From JBLNBN01 sp050260015 (GTDB lineage: Bacteria; Bacteroidota; Ignavibacteria; Kapaibacteriales; UBA2268): a stretch of 51,276 nt of DNA. The translations under genes were made by a program, and so were the position numbers. The DNA is taken from the NCBI GenBank assembly GCA_050260015.1, contig JBLNBN010000018.1, forward strand, positions 1 to 51,276, read 5' to 3'. Every line of letters starts with the position of its first letter. Position 1 is the stretch's first letter. Under the pieces are notes generated by a model that made no database searches, had not been told where the DNA came from, and saw nothing but the letters and a program-made list of their open reading frames with translations. Positions 16,303 through 23,566 of the stretch are shown one piece after another.

Positions 16303-18429
16303 TTATTCTTCTTCCGCTTGCGATTTCTTGTAGGCGTCCATAAGTTCTTGCTGAACGTTTGGCGGAGCTACCTGGTATTCCGCAAATTCGGAAGTATACG
16401 TCGCGCGCGCCTGCGTCATCGAGCGCAAGCCCGTGGAATACTTATCCAATTCTGCGAGCGGCATACGCGCTTTGATCTTCTGGTAACGGCCTTCGGTCTC
16501 GATGCCGAGGATAACGCCGCGGCGGCTTGGAAGGTCGCTCATAACGTCGCCGATGAACTCTTCGGGAGCCTTAATTTCCACGTTATAGATAGGCTCGAGT
16601 ATCTTCGGAGCCGCTTGAACGAAAGCGTCCTTGAAGGCCATCATACCGGCGGTCTTGAAAGCGGCCTCGTTGGAGTCAACCGGGTGCATCTTGCCGTCGT
16701 AGATGGAAACGCGTATATCGCGAACGTAGGAGCCAGTTAACGGGCCTACCTGCATTTTCTCCATAACGCCCTTCAGGATAGCCGGCATAAAGCGTTGATC
16801 GATAACGCCGCCGACGATGCAGTTGACGTACTCGAGCTTTCCGCCCCATGGTAAGTCCTGCAAATCCTTACCGCGAACGGTAAGGCCGTCGGGATTAGGC
16901 ATATTTTCGTACCAGGGCTCGACCCTCATGTGAACCTCGGCGAACTGGCCGGAACCGCCCGATTGCTTTTTGTGGCGATAGCTGGAGTTGATCGCTTTCT
17001 GAATAGTTTCGCGATAGGGCACGCGAGGCTCGGTAAATTCCGCCTCTACTTTATAGCGGTTGAGCAGGCGCCATTTAGCGAGAGCTAAGTGGAGTTCGCC
17101 CTGGGCGTGCACGATCGTTTGACGGAGCTCTTGCGAATGCTCGACCACGATCGTAGGATCCTCTATATGCAAGCTGTGAAGGCCCATACCGACCTTTTCT
17201 TCCTCGCCCTTGGTCTTGGGTACTATGGCCGCGCGGATCTTGGAATTCGGGTATTCGACGCCTTTATAGATTACGTTGAAGCCCTTTTCGTGTAGCGTGT
17301 TATTGATATGCGTATTTTTCAGCTTTACGGTCGCGCCAAGGTCGCCTGCCAGCATTTGAGGCAATTCTTCGCGCTTCTTACCGGCCATGGAGAATATCTG
17401 GCCGATGCGCTCGGAGGAGGAGCGTTGCTCGTTGAGCATATCGGCGGATTGAACTAGCTTGCCGGTCATAACCTTAAAGAAGGTCATATCGCCAAGCCGG
17501 GCGTCGGAGTAAATCTTATAAACGAAGAGCGAAGCCGGTTGATTGGAGTTGCAGGTAACGTCTTTGGACCCTTCGGCGAGCGGGAGCGGCAACTCTGCCG
17601 GCGAGGGCAGGACGTTGACGGCAAAATCGAGCAAATTAATCGCGCCGACCACATTTTTGCCGGAACCGACAAAAATGGGGTAGATCTGGCGGCTCTTTAT
17701 GGCGTTCTTCAGCCCGCCGGCGAGCTCGTCGTCGGATAATTCGCCGGCCTCGAAGTACTTCGTCATGAGTTCTTCGTCGGTTTCGGCGACCGATTCGATC
17801 AATTCGTTCCTGTATTCCTCCATTTGATCTTTGACGTCGGCGGGCAAATCTTTAACTTCGTACTTGCCGTCAGCGCCGTAGACGAGTAATTTTTGCGATA
17901 AAATGTCGACAATGGAGTTAGAGGCGGCCCCTTTCCCGATAGGGAACTGCAGCAGCTTCGCCCCGTGGAACGCGGCTTTGACGTCCTCGTAAACCTTATC
18001 AAAATTGGCCTGGTCGAGGTCCATTTTGTTGATTACGAAGAGGAGCGGCTTGTCCGCCTTTTGAGCGTAGGAGTATGCCAATTCGCTCCCGACTTCGGGG
18101 CCGTTTTGGGCATTAATAAAAATAACGCCGACGTCGGCAACATGCAGCGCCGCGAAAGCTTCGCCGACATAGTCGTCGTAGCCTGGGCCGTCGATTACGT
18201 TAATCTTTACGTCTTTCCATTCGATTGCGCAGGGAGTGGCGAAAACGGAGCTGCCCTTTTCGTGCTCTATATCGTTATAGTCCGATACAGTGTTACCATC
18301 CTCAATCGTTCCGCGTCTGTTAATCGCGCCGGAGACGAAGAGCATAGATTCCAAAAAGCTCGTCTTGCCGCTCCCGGCATGCCCGAGGAAGGCTAAATTC
18401 CTTATGCTTTTTGTTTCGTAAACCTTCAT
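16303..18429 (-). CDS. EF-G-like translational GTPase (paralogous EF-G2 type)
   Basis: 708 residues covering all five EF-G domains. G1 is GHAGSGKT (16-23) and G4 is NKMD (134-137). G3 is DGPGY (80-84), where canonical EF-G has DTPGH, so the catalytic-His position holds Tyr84. Switch I (EHEKGSSVFA) also departs from the usual RGITI. These are traits of EF-G paralogues rather than the housekeeping fusA product, and no str operon genes (rpsL, rpsG, tuf) adjoin it. Family paralogues bind ribosomes, but their cellular role is unclear. The start is set at the ATG at 18429, which has GGAG at good spacing; an upstream in-frame TTG (18441) overlaps that site and was rejected. Confidence 0.88.
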   Translation of the reverse strand: MKVYETKSIRNLAFLGHAGSGKTSFLESMLFVSGAINRRGTIEDGNTVSDYNDIEHEKGSSVFATPCAIEWKDVKINVIDGPGYDDYVGEAFAALHVADVGVIFINAQNGPEVGSELAYSYAQKADKPLLFVINKMDLDQANFDKVYEDVKAAFHGAKLLQFPIGKGAASNSIVDILSQKLLVYGADGKYEVKDLPADVKDQMEEYRNELIESVAETDEELMTKYFEAGELSDDELAGGLKNAIKSRQIYPIFVGSGKNVVGAINLLDFAVNVLPSPAELPLPLAEGSKDVTCNSNQPASLFVYKIYSDARLGDMTFFKVMTGKLVQSADMLNEQRSSSERIGQIFSMAGKKREELPQMLAGDLGATVKLKNTHINNTLHEKGFNVIYKGVEYPNSKIRAAIVPKTKGEEEKVGMGLHSLHIEDPTIVVEHSQELRQTIVHAQGELHLALAKWRLLNRYKVEAEFTEPRVPYRETIQKAINSSYRHKKQSGGSGQFAEVHMRVEPWYENMPNPDGLTVRGKDLQDLPWGGKLEYVNCIVGGVIDQRFMPAILKGVMEKMQVGPLTGSYVRDIRVSIYDGKMHPVDSNEAAFKTAGMMAFKDAFVQAAPKILEPIYNVEIKAPEEFIGDVMSDLPSRRGVILGIETEGRYQKIKARMPLAELDKYSTGLRSMTQARATYTSEFAEYQVAPPNVQQELMDAYKKSQAEEE

Positions 18430-18540
18430 TAAAATCTCCAATATTATTTATCAATCACACGTTACTATGTTATTAATTACGTCGATCACGAAAATGTAAT
18501 ATATTGAAATATTTCCAAATTTTGAAATAAAATTTACGAT

Positions 18541-19818
18541 ATGCAGCATAAAACCGATTTAAATTTGAGGGAAGCTCTCCCGATATACAAATACACGCTA
18601 CGCAACGGGCTGAAAATCGCTTTAGTACGCAAGAAAAAATCTCCAATCATTAGTTCGAACCTTACCTATAGAATTGGCTCCAAGGACGAGACAAGGGAAA
18701 TCGCCGGTTTTGCGCATCTATTTGAGCATTTAATGTTTGAGGGATCAAAACTCGTTCCCAAGGGCGAATTCGATCGTATTTGCTCTATGGCCGGCGGTAC
18801 GAACAACGCGTACACGACGTACGACTGGACGAGCTACACTATGACGATGCCGGCCAACCAGCTCGAGCTTGCGCTGTGGCTGGAGCGGGACCGCATGTTT
18901 AATCTTGACATTAACGAAGAAGCCCTCGAAAATCAAAAAAACGTCGTGATCGAGGAAATGAAGCAAGTAATGGAGAACCAACCCTACGGCCGTTGGCGCG
19001 AGAGGATCGCGGAGCTCGCCTACGCGGAGGGCTCGGGCTACTCCTGGGACGTTATCGGCCATAAGGAGTCGATTCGCGGCGCGGACCTGGATTTGGTTCG
19101 GAGCTTTCACGACAATTACTACTATCCCGGCGCAGCTTGCTTAACGCTCGTCGGCGATTTAGACCCCGAGCGGGATATGAAACTAATCGAGAAGTATTTC
19201 GAGAGCGAGCCGCGAACCATACGGGCGCCCCGCGCTAATTTTACGACCGAAATGGCAAGAAAGGGGACGCGCGACTCTATGAAGGACACAGTGCCGCTGG
19301 ACGCGGTTTTCGTGGCGTTCCACGCGGATGGTTTTATGAGCGAGGAAACATTCGTCGGCGACATAATATCCTATATTGCCTCTTCCGGTAGGAGCTCGGA
19401 GCTGTACAGGAAATTAGTGCACGAGCAAAAGATCGCCTCGCAGGTGGGCGCATTCCTCGACAAGCGGGAAGGGGACTCCCTGCTGACGTTTTATGCGTTC
19501 GCTTCCGACCAGAACGGCAACTGCGATCAACTTTACGATAGATTGATGGAGGCCGTTTTGAGCTTGCGCGATAGGACGGACGAAAAGATATTAGAGAAGA
19601 CGGGCAACCAACTGGCTTTCCAGATAGCCAACGAATTGATTTACTCGTCGGGAATTGCGGACTTAGCCTGCAATTATGCCGTATTCTACGACGAACCGAC
19701 AAAGATATACGAGCTGCAAAGCAAATACTCCGACGTCGATCTAAGCGACATAAAGGCGTACTTCGATAAGAATTTGCGCCCCGGGGACGCCGTGCGATTG
19801 GACGTCGTTAAGGATTGA
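18541..19818 (+). CDS. M16 (insulinase/pitrilysin-family) zinc metallopeptidase
   Basis: 425 residues with the inverted zinc motif HLFEH (His59, Glu62, His63) and a downstream glutamate pair (Glu138/139, VVIEEMK) at about the spacing of the third zinc ligand, so the protease should be active. Two homologous M16 halves are visible (about 20-220 and 225-420), as in beta-type processing peptidases. There is no signal peptide, suggesting a cytoplasmic location, though many bacterial M16 proteins act in the periplasm. No partner M16 alpha-type gene (lacking HxxEH) lies next to it. It is divergent from the EF-G-like gene across a 111-bp AT-rich gap and is followed by a hairpin shared with tRNA-Ser. 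Confidence 0.9.
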   Translation: MQHKTDLNLREALPIYKYTLRNGLKIALVRKKKSPIISSNLTYRIGSKDETREIAGFAHLFEHLMFEGSKLVPKGEFDRICSMAGGTNNAYTTYDWTSYTMTMPANQLELALWLERDRMFNLDINEEALENQKNVVIEEMKQVMENQPYGRWRERIAELAYAEGSGYSWDVIGHKESIRGADLDLVRSFHDNYYYPGAACLTLVGDLDPERDMKLIEKYFESEPRTIRAPRANFTTEMARKGTRDSMKDTVPLDAVFVAFHADGFMSEETFVGDIISYIASSGRSSELYRKLVHEQKIASQVGAFLDKREGDSLLTFYAFASDQNGNCDQLYDRLMEAVLSLRDRTDEKILEKTGNQLAFQIANELIYSSGIADLACNYAVFYDEPTKIYELQSKYSDVDLSDIKAYFDKNLRPGDAVRLDVVKD

Positions 19819-19829
19819 GGCGATAAAAA

Positions 19830-19860
19830 ATGAAAAAGGACGCGTCAATACGCGTCCTTT
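19830..19860 (-). terminator. Terminator downstream of tRNA-Ser
   Basis: Perfect 10-bp stem AAAGGACGCG / CGCGTCCTTT with a 6-nt loop, followed on the minus strand by TTTTTCATTTTTT. It lies 8 nt past the 3' end of the tRNA gene and probably also stops transcription from the M16 gene. Confidence 0.85.
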
Positions 19861-19868
19861 GCTTATCG

Positions 19869-19955
19869 CGGAAAAGGAGGGATTCGAACCCTCGGTACCC
19901 GTTAAGGTACACACGCTTTCCAGGCGTGCCAGTTAAACCACTCCTGCACCTTTCC
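19869..19955 (-). tRNA. tRNA-Ser (GGA anticodon)
   Basis: 87 nt with a full cloverleaf: 7-bp acceptor stem (GGAAAGG / CUUUUCC, one G-U pair), discriminator G, anticodon stem around CUGGAAA with anticodon GGA, a long class II variable arm (stem GGUACC-type), and a T arm GAGGG-UUCGAAU-CCCUC. The 3' CCA is not encoded. A good promoter lies just upstream and a terminator just downstream, so it is a single-gene unit. Confidence 0.97.
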
Positions 19956-19970
19956 GTTCGAAATGGAATA

Positions 19971-20001
19971 CAAAAATAAGGAAATTTTGCAAAAGCGCAA
20001 A
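19971..20001 (-). promoter_or_regulatory. Bacteroidetes-type promoter of tRNA-Ser
   Basis: On the minus strand TTTG (complement of 19998-20001), a 19-nt spacer, then TATTTTTG (complement of 19971-19978). This is a full match to the TTTG-N19-TAnnTTTG consensus, placing the start site about 8-10 nt before the mature tRNA 5' end. Confidence 0.75.
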
Positions 20002-20069
20002 AGGGAATCTTCGAATCAGAAAATTTTGTTAAATTGATAGTTCTGATTTTTATAGGAATGGAATAGATT

Positions 20070-21134
20070 ATGTCAGGAAGGCGGGAATTTATAAAAAGGG
20101 CCGCTCTTTTAACTGCCGGTATGAGCGTTATTGGCGGGGGGGCTTTCGCTTCCGACGCCGCCAGCTCCGCGGTAGGCTCGAAGGGCGCCGCCCCAGTAGA
20201 TAAAGTATTTCCGAGGGCCCTTCGTAAAGGAGATAAAGTCGCTATTGTTTCCCCGGCAAGTCCCACGAGCGTTGGGAGCGTTGGCGGGTGCATATCGTAT
20301 TTTAAGAGCATGGGATGCGAAGTCGTTTTAGGCGACCTGATAAAGAACTCGAAAGTGAAAAACGGCTATCTGGCCGGTACGGACGAAGCCCGCGCCGAAG
20401 AGTTCATGACTTTTATAGCGGACCCGACCGTAGCGGCGATCATTTGCGCGCGAGGCGGCTATGGCGTAATGAGGATACTGGACAGGCTGGACTTCGGCGT
20501 GATCGCGGCCAATCCTAAAATAATTATGGGCTTTAGCGATATCACCGCTCTTTTGAACGCTATTTACGCCAGGACTGGCATAGTGACTTTTCACGGTCCC
20601 GTCGCAAGCTCCGGCTTCGGAAAGATGATGCGCGAGAATCTCACGCAATTGATATTCGGCGAGCCTGGAGAGACGACCTGGAGCCTGCCTACGTCGCAGT
20701 TCCAAACGTTAGTGAAGGGCGTTGGAAGCGGGAGGCTCGTCGGGGGTAACTTAACGATGCTATCCAGCTTGCTTGGCACGCCGTACGAAGCCGATACGCG
20801 GGACGCGATCATCTTTATTGAGGAAGTCTCCGAACCGTCTTATAAAATTGATAGGATGCTGACTCAATTGCGACTCGCCGGTAAATTCGACGCAGCGCGC
20901 GGGATTATTTTCGGTAAGTTCGACGATATGGCAAAGAGAAAGCCATTCTTCCCGAATTACGGTCTCTCGCTAATCGAGGCGCTCGAGCAAATAATAATTC
21001 CGCTGAAGTTGCCCACTTTAATCGGCTTACCCATCAGCCACCACGAGGAGCGTCTTACTTTTCCAATTGGAATTGAAGCCGAACTCGACACTGAAAAAAA
21101 TATATTAACTTTTACGGAAAAAACGGTAACTTAA
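20070..21134 (+). CDS. S66-family LD-carboxypeptidase (muramoyltetrapeptide carboxypeptidase)
   Basis: 354 residues. The N-terminus SGRREFIKRAALLTAG followed by a hydrophobic stretch looks like a twin-arginine signal, so export or periplasmic location is likely. The S66 core starts at PRALRKGDKVAIVSPASP. The catalytic triad segments are visible: nucleophilic Ser in MGFSDITAL, Glu in IFIEEVSEPSYKIDRML and His in LPISHHEERLTFPIG. Family members cleave the terminal D-Ala from murein tetrapeptides during cell-wall recycling; a periplasmic form would act on sacculus-derived muropeptides. No operon partner. ATG at 20070 is supported by AGGA 15 nt upstream (weak spacing) and by the good signal sequence. 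Confidence 0.9.
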   Translation: MSGRREFIKRAALLTAGMSVIGGGAFASDAASSAVGSKGAAPVDKVFPRALRKGDKVAIVSPASPTSVGSVGGCISYFKSMGCEVVLGDLIKNSKVKNGYLAGTDEARAEEFMTFIADPTVAAIICARGGYGVMRILDRLDFGVIAANPKIIMGFSDITALLNAIYARTGIVTFHGPVASSGFGKMMRENLTQLIFGEPGETTWSLPTSQFQTLVKGVGSGRLVGGNLTMLSSLLGTPYEADTRDAIIFIEEVSEPSYKIDRMLTQLRLAGKFDAARGIIFGKFDDMAKRKPFFPNYGLSLIEALEQIIIPLKLPTLIGLPISHHEERLTFPIGIEAELDTEKNILTFTEKTVT

Positions 21135-21199
21135 AGGCAGAATTTTGAGTCTTAAGTATAAGAAGAGCGCATATTTTTAATAAATCGAACGATAATAAA

Positions 21200-21985
21200 A
21201 TGAAAATAACAGTCGCCGCGCTAATTGCTTTTTACTTTCTGACTTGCGCCAAACCTGCTTCCGCGCAGAATAAGCCGCTCGTATACAACTCTACGATATA
21301 CCTCTCCGCTCAGAACATTTACGGGCTTAGCGCGCAGGAATTTTTCGACGATTACCGTCAATACCTGGGCGGCGTCAAAACTGAATTAAAATACGCATGG
21401 TCGATCGAGACCGGCTTTAAGATGCAGTTCTGGAAGTCATTCCGAATTGGGGCATGCGTTTCGGCTTTCCGTGGGAAGTTTTTAGATCAGTACAATACGA
21501 CCGCTACCGTGGGCGAGAACGTCTTCAAGCGATTCCACAAGCAGGATTTCGAGTTCCTAAACACTCCTATCCTTGTAACCGGCGAGTTCATACCTTATAG
21601 CTCTTCCCAATTTAGAAACTATTACGGGCTTGGCGCAGGCATTTCGATATATGAGATCAAGTGGAAAGAAACGGTGCATTCCGACAAGCCGTTCGACAAG
21701 CGGGCGGGCAATTACAAAACGACGGAGAACGGCGGCGCGCCGACGATACGGATATTTACCGGAACGGAATTGCAGTTCGATAAAAAGTGGTACGAAAAAT
21801 TCTTTACGGCGAGCCTGATGTTCGAGGCGGAATATACTTATGCGTTCAGGAACGTGGATATATTTAAGAACGCGAAGAAGGGCATGCCCGAGGAGTCGCG
21901 CTTAAAATCGAGCTATAGTATGTTTCCCGGATACTTTGGAATAGCCGCGATACTATCCTTCAATTTTAATAAAGTCGATTTTTAG
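21200..21985 (+). CDS. Predicted outer-membrane beta-barrel protein
   Basis: 261 residues. A clear signal peptide (1-22, ending ASA-Q) is followed by alternating aromatic/hydrophobic strands (for example SFRIGACVSAFRGKF, FRNYYGLGAGISIYEI, SLMFEAEYTYAF) and ends in Phe (FNFNKVDF), the usual pattern of an 8- to 10-stranded outer-membrane barrel of the porin/OmpA-like class. I cannot name the family or a ligand. It follows the LD-carboxypeptidase by 65 bp in the same direction, so co-transcription is possible. The call rests on signal peptide plus strand pattern only. Confidence 0.65.
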   Translation: MKITVAALIAFYFLTCAKPASAQNKPLVYNSTIYLSAQNIYGLSAQEFFDDYRQYLGGVKTELKYAWSIETGFKMQFWKSFRIGACVSAFRGKFLDQYNTTATVGENVFKRFHKQDFEFLNTPILVTGEFIPYSSSQFRNYYGLGAGISIYEIKWKETVHSDKPFDKRAGNYKTTENGGAPTIRIFTGTELQFDKKWYEKFFTASLMFEAEYTYAFRNVDIFKNAKKGMPEESRLKSSYSMFPGYFGIAAILSFNFNKVDF

Positions 21986-22012
21986 TAAATTTTTACATTT
22001 CATAAAACAAAA

Positions 22013-22044
22013 TTTTGAAGCGTTCGTTTAGAAACATAGGCATG
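22013..22044 (+). promoter_or_regulatory. Candidate promoter of hpf
   Basis: TTTTG ending at 22017, a 19-nt spacer, then TAGGCATG at 22037-22044 (four of six fixed bases of TAnnTTTG). The predicted start near 22051 gives a leader of about 55 nt that begins with the hairpin at 22055-22068. Confidence 0.4.
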
Positions 22045-22054
22045 GTACTTTAAC

Positions 22055-22068
22055 GGCCCGCAAGGGCT
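22055..22068 (+). promoter_or_regulatory. GNRA-loop hairpin in the hpf leader
   Basis: GGCCC-GCAA-GGGCU: a 5-bp GC-rich stem capped by a GCAA tetraloop, close to the predicted mRNA 5' end and about 38 nt before the start codon. It lacks a U-tract, so it is not a terminator; it may stabilise the mRNA. Confidence 0.4.
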
Positions 22069-22105
22069 AAAGGTCTTTAAACACTTAAATGAGAGAGAGG
22101 TTTCT

Positions 22106-22423
22106 ATGCAAACGAAGGTAACGTTCAGGCACTTCAAGTCCCAGCATCCCGAACTGCATGTTCTCGCAGTTGACGCGGCAGACAACTTCCAGCATTTTCA
22201 TGACAACATCATCGCAACCAATGTCGAATTTATTAACGACGAGTATAAAATCGTAGAATTCACAGTACATCTTAACGGGGGAACCCTTGTATCGAAGGAT
22301 TCCAGCGACGATTTTCACAAGAGCTTAAACGCCGCCTCGGACAAAATGGTGCGGCAACTTAATAAATGGAAAACGAAACATTCCGACGTTAGGCCGCGCA
22401 ATGCGGAAATAGCGAATTTATAA
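22106..22423 (+). CDS. hpf: Ribosome hibernation-promoting factor, short form (HPF/RaiA family)
   Basis: 105 residues. The beta-alpha-beta-beta-beta-alpha pattern of the S30AE/RaiA domain is visible: QTKVTFRHF strand, helix, FTVHLNGGTLVSK strand and the C-terminal helix KSLNAASDKMVRQLNKWKTK. In family members this domain binds the 30S decoding channel and silences ribosomes in stationary phase. The long-HPF dimerisation domain is absent, so it is the short form, which in well-studied bacteria promotes 100S formation together with RMF or acts alone. ATG follows GAGAGAGG at good spacing. It has its own leader hairpin and a terminator 20 nt after the stop, so it is expressed separately from hprK. 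Confidence 0.9.
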   Translation: MQTKVTFRHFKSQHPELHVLAVDAADNFQHFHDNIIATNVEFINDEYKIVEFTVHLNGGTLVSKDSSDDFHKSLNAASDKMVRQLNKWKTKHSDVRPRNAEIANL

Positions 22424-22443
22424 ATTTTCTAAAATAACTTACG

Positions 22444-22475
22444 AAGGGGTTTTGGTTTCAAAACCCCTTTTTTTT
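22444..22475 (+). terminator. Intrinsic terminator of hpf
   Basis: AGGGGTTTT / AAAACCCCT stem with a short loop, then eight T residues (22468-22475). It separates hpf from hprK. Confidence 0.92.
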
Positions 22476-22514
22476 AATTTGCATAAATAAATAAACATAC
22501 ATCGGTTAAATGTA

Positions 22515-23531
22515 ATGCGGCAGTTCCATAATCAACAAGTCATAAGCCAAAATAAGGCTCCAGTCGACGTTTTGCTTTCCTCGCCAGTCAAGCTGACCGC
22601 TCTAACCGGCGAAATAGGTCTGCAGAACTTCATCAAGGACAAAAATCTCCACAGGCCTCAGCTCGCGCTCGCGGGCTATGTCGGCTTGTTTAATTACAAC
22701 AGAATACAAATATTTGGAAATACGGAAAATTTCTATCTTAAGAGCTTAAATAACCAGGACAGGATCAAAGCTTTTAAGACGATTACTCAATTCCCATTAC
22801 CTTGCATCATACTCACCAACGATTTGCGCCTGGACGACGACTTGCTTCAAATCGCGGCCGAGGCTAATATCGCTGTCTTTACTACCCCGTTCGACACTAC
22901 CAAAGCTTTCTCCTTACTTTCCGAGTTTTTGGACGATCAGTTCGCTTCCCAGCTCGTAGTACACGGCTCGTTCGTAGACGTCTACGGCGTGGGTATTTTA
23001 TTTGTCGGGCGCAGCGGAATTGGCAAGAGCGAGATCGCGCTCGACCTGATAGAACGCGGCCATAGGCTTGTCGCCGACGACGTCGTCATGCTTACGAAGA
23101 AAAAGGAAACTATCCTGATGGGCACTGGCACGAGCCTCGTGCAGCACTTTATGGAAATACGCGGGCTCGGGATAATCGACGTGCGCCAGATGTTCGGCAT
23201 TCGCTCGATCCGTTTCCAAAAGCGATTGGAAATTATCGTCGAGCTCGAGGATTGGGCGCAGGCCGGGGAGTATACGCGTACCGGGCTGGACGAAATGCCC
23301 ATGGAAATAATGGGCGTAGAGGTTTCCAACGTAAAATTACCTATATTTCCGGGTAAGAATATTACCGTAATCGCGGAAGTTATTGCCATCAATTACTTAT
23401 TAAGAACGTACGGCTATAACGCCGCTAAGGTGTTCTCAGACAAGCTCAACGATAGGATAAAAAGCAAAGGCCCCAACAGAACGTTCCAGGAACAACGCCT
23501 TATCAGCTACTTCCAGGGCGACGACGAATAA
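22515..23531 (+). CDS. hprK: HPr kinase/phosphorylase
   Basis: 338 residues. The N-terminal domain (about 15-140) precedes the kinase domain, which has Walker A GRSGIGKS (165-172), the RLVADDVV segment and the HprK signature IRGLGIIDVRQMFG. HprK phosphorylates and dephosphorylates HPr on a regulatory serine in response to metabolites. In Gram-negative bacteria with incomplete PTS pathways it often sits near PTS-like or envelope genes. No ptsH/ptsI lies in this window, so its substrate here must be encoded elsewhere. Full family length (about 310-340). The DsbD-like gene follows after 35 bp in the same direction, so the two may be co-transcribed. Confidence 0.93.
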   Translation: MRQFHNQQVISQNKAPVDVLLSSPVKLTALTGEIGLQNFIKDKNLHRPQLALAGYVGLFNYNRIQIFGNTENFYLKSLNNQDRIKAFKTITQFPLPCIILTNDLRLDDDLLQIAAEANIAVFTTPFDTTKAFSLLSEFLDDQFASQLVVHGSFVDVYGVGILFVGRSGIGKSEIALDLIERGHRLVADDVVMLTKKKETILMGTGTSLVQHFMEIRGLGIIDVRQMFGIRSIRFQKRLEIIVELEDWAQAGEYTRTGLDEMPMEIMGVEVSNVKLPIFPGKNITVIAEVIAINYLLRTYGYNAAKVFSDKLNDRIKSKGPNRTFQEQRLISYFQGDDE

Positions 23532-23566
23532 AAAATAAACTAAAGAGTTTTACATATAGGTTGATA

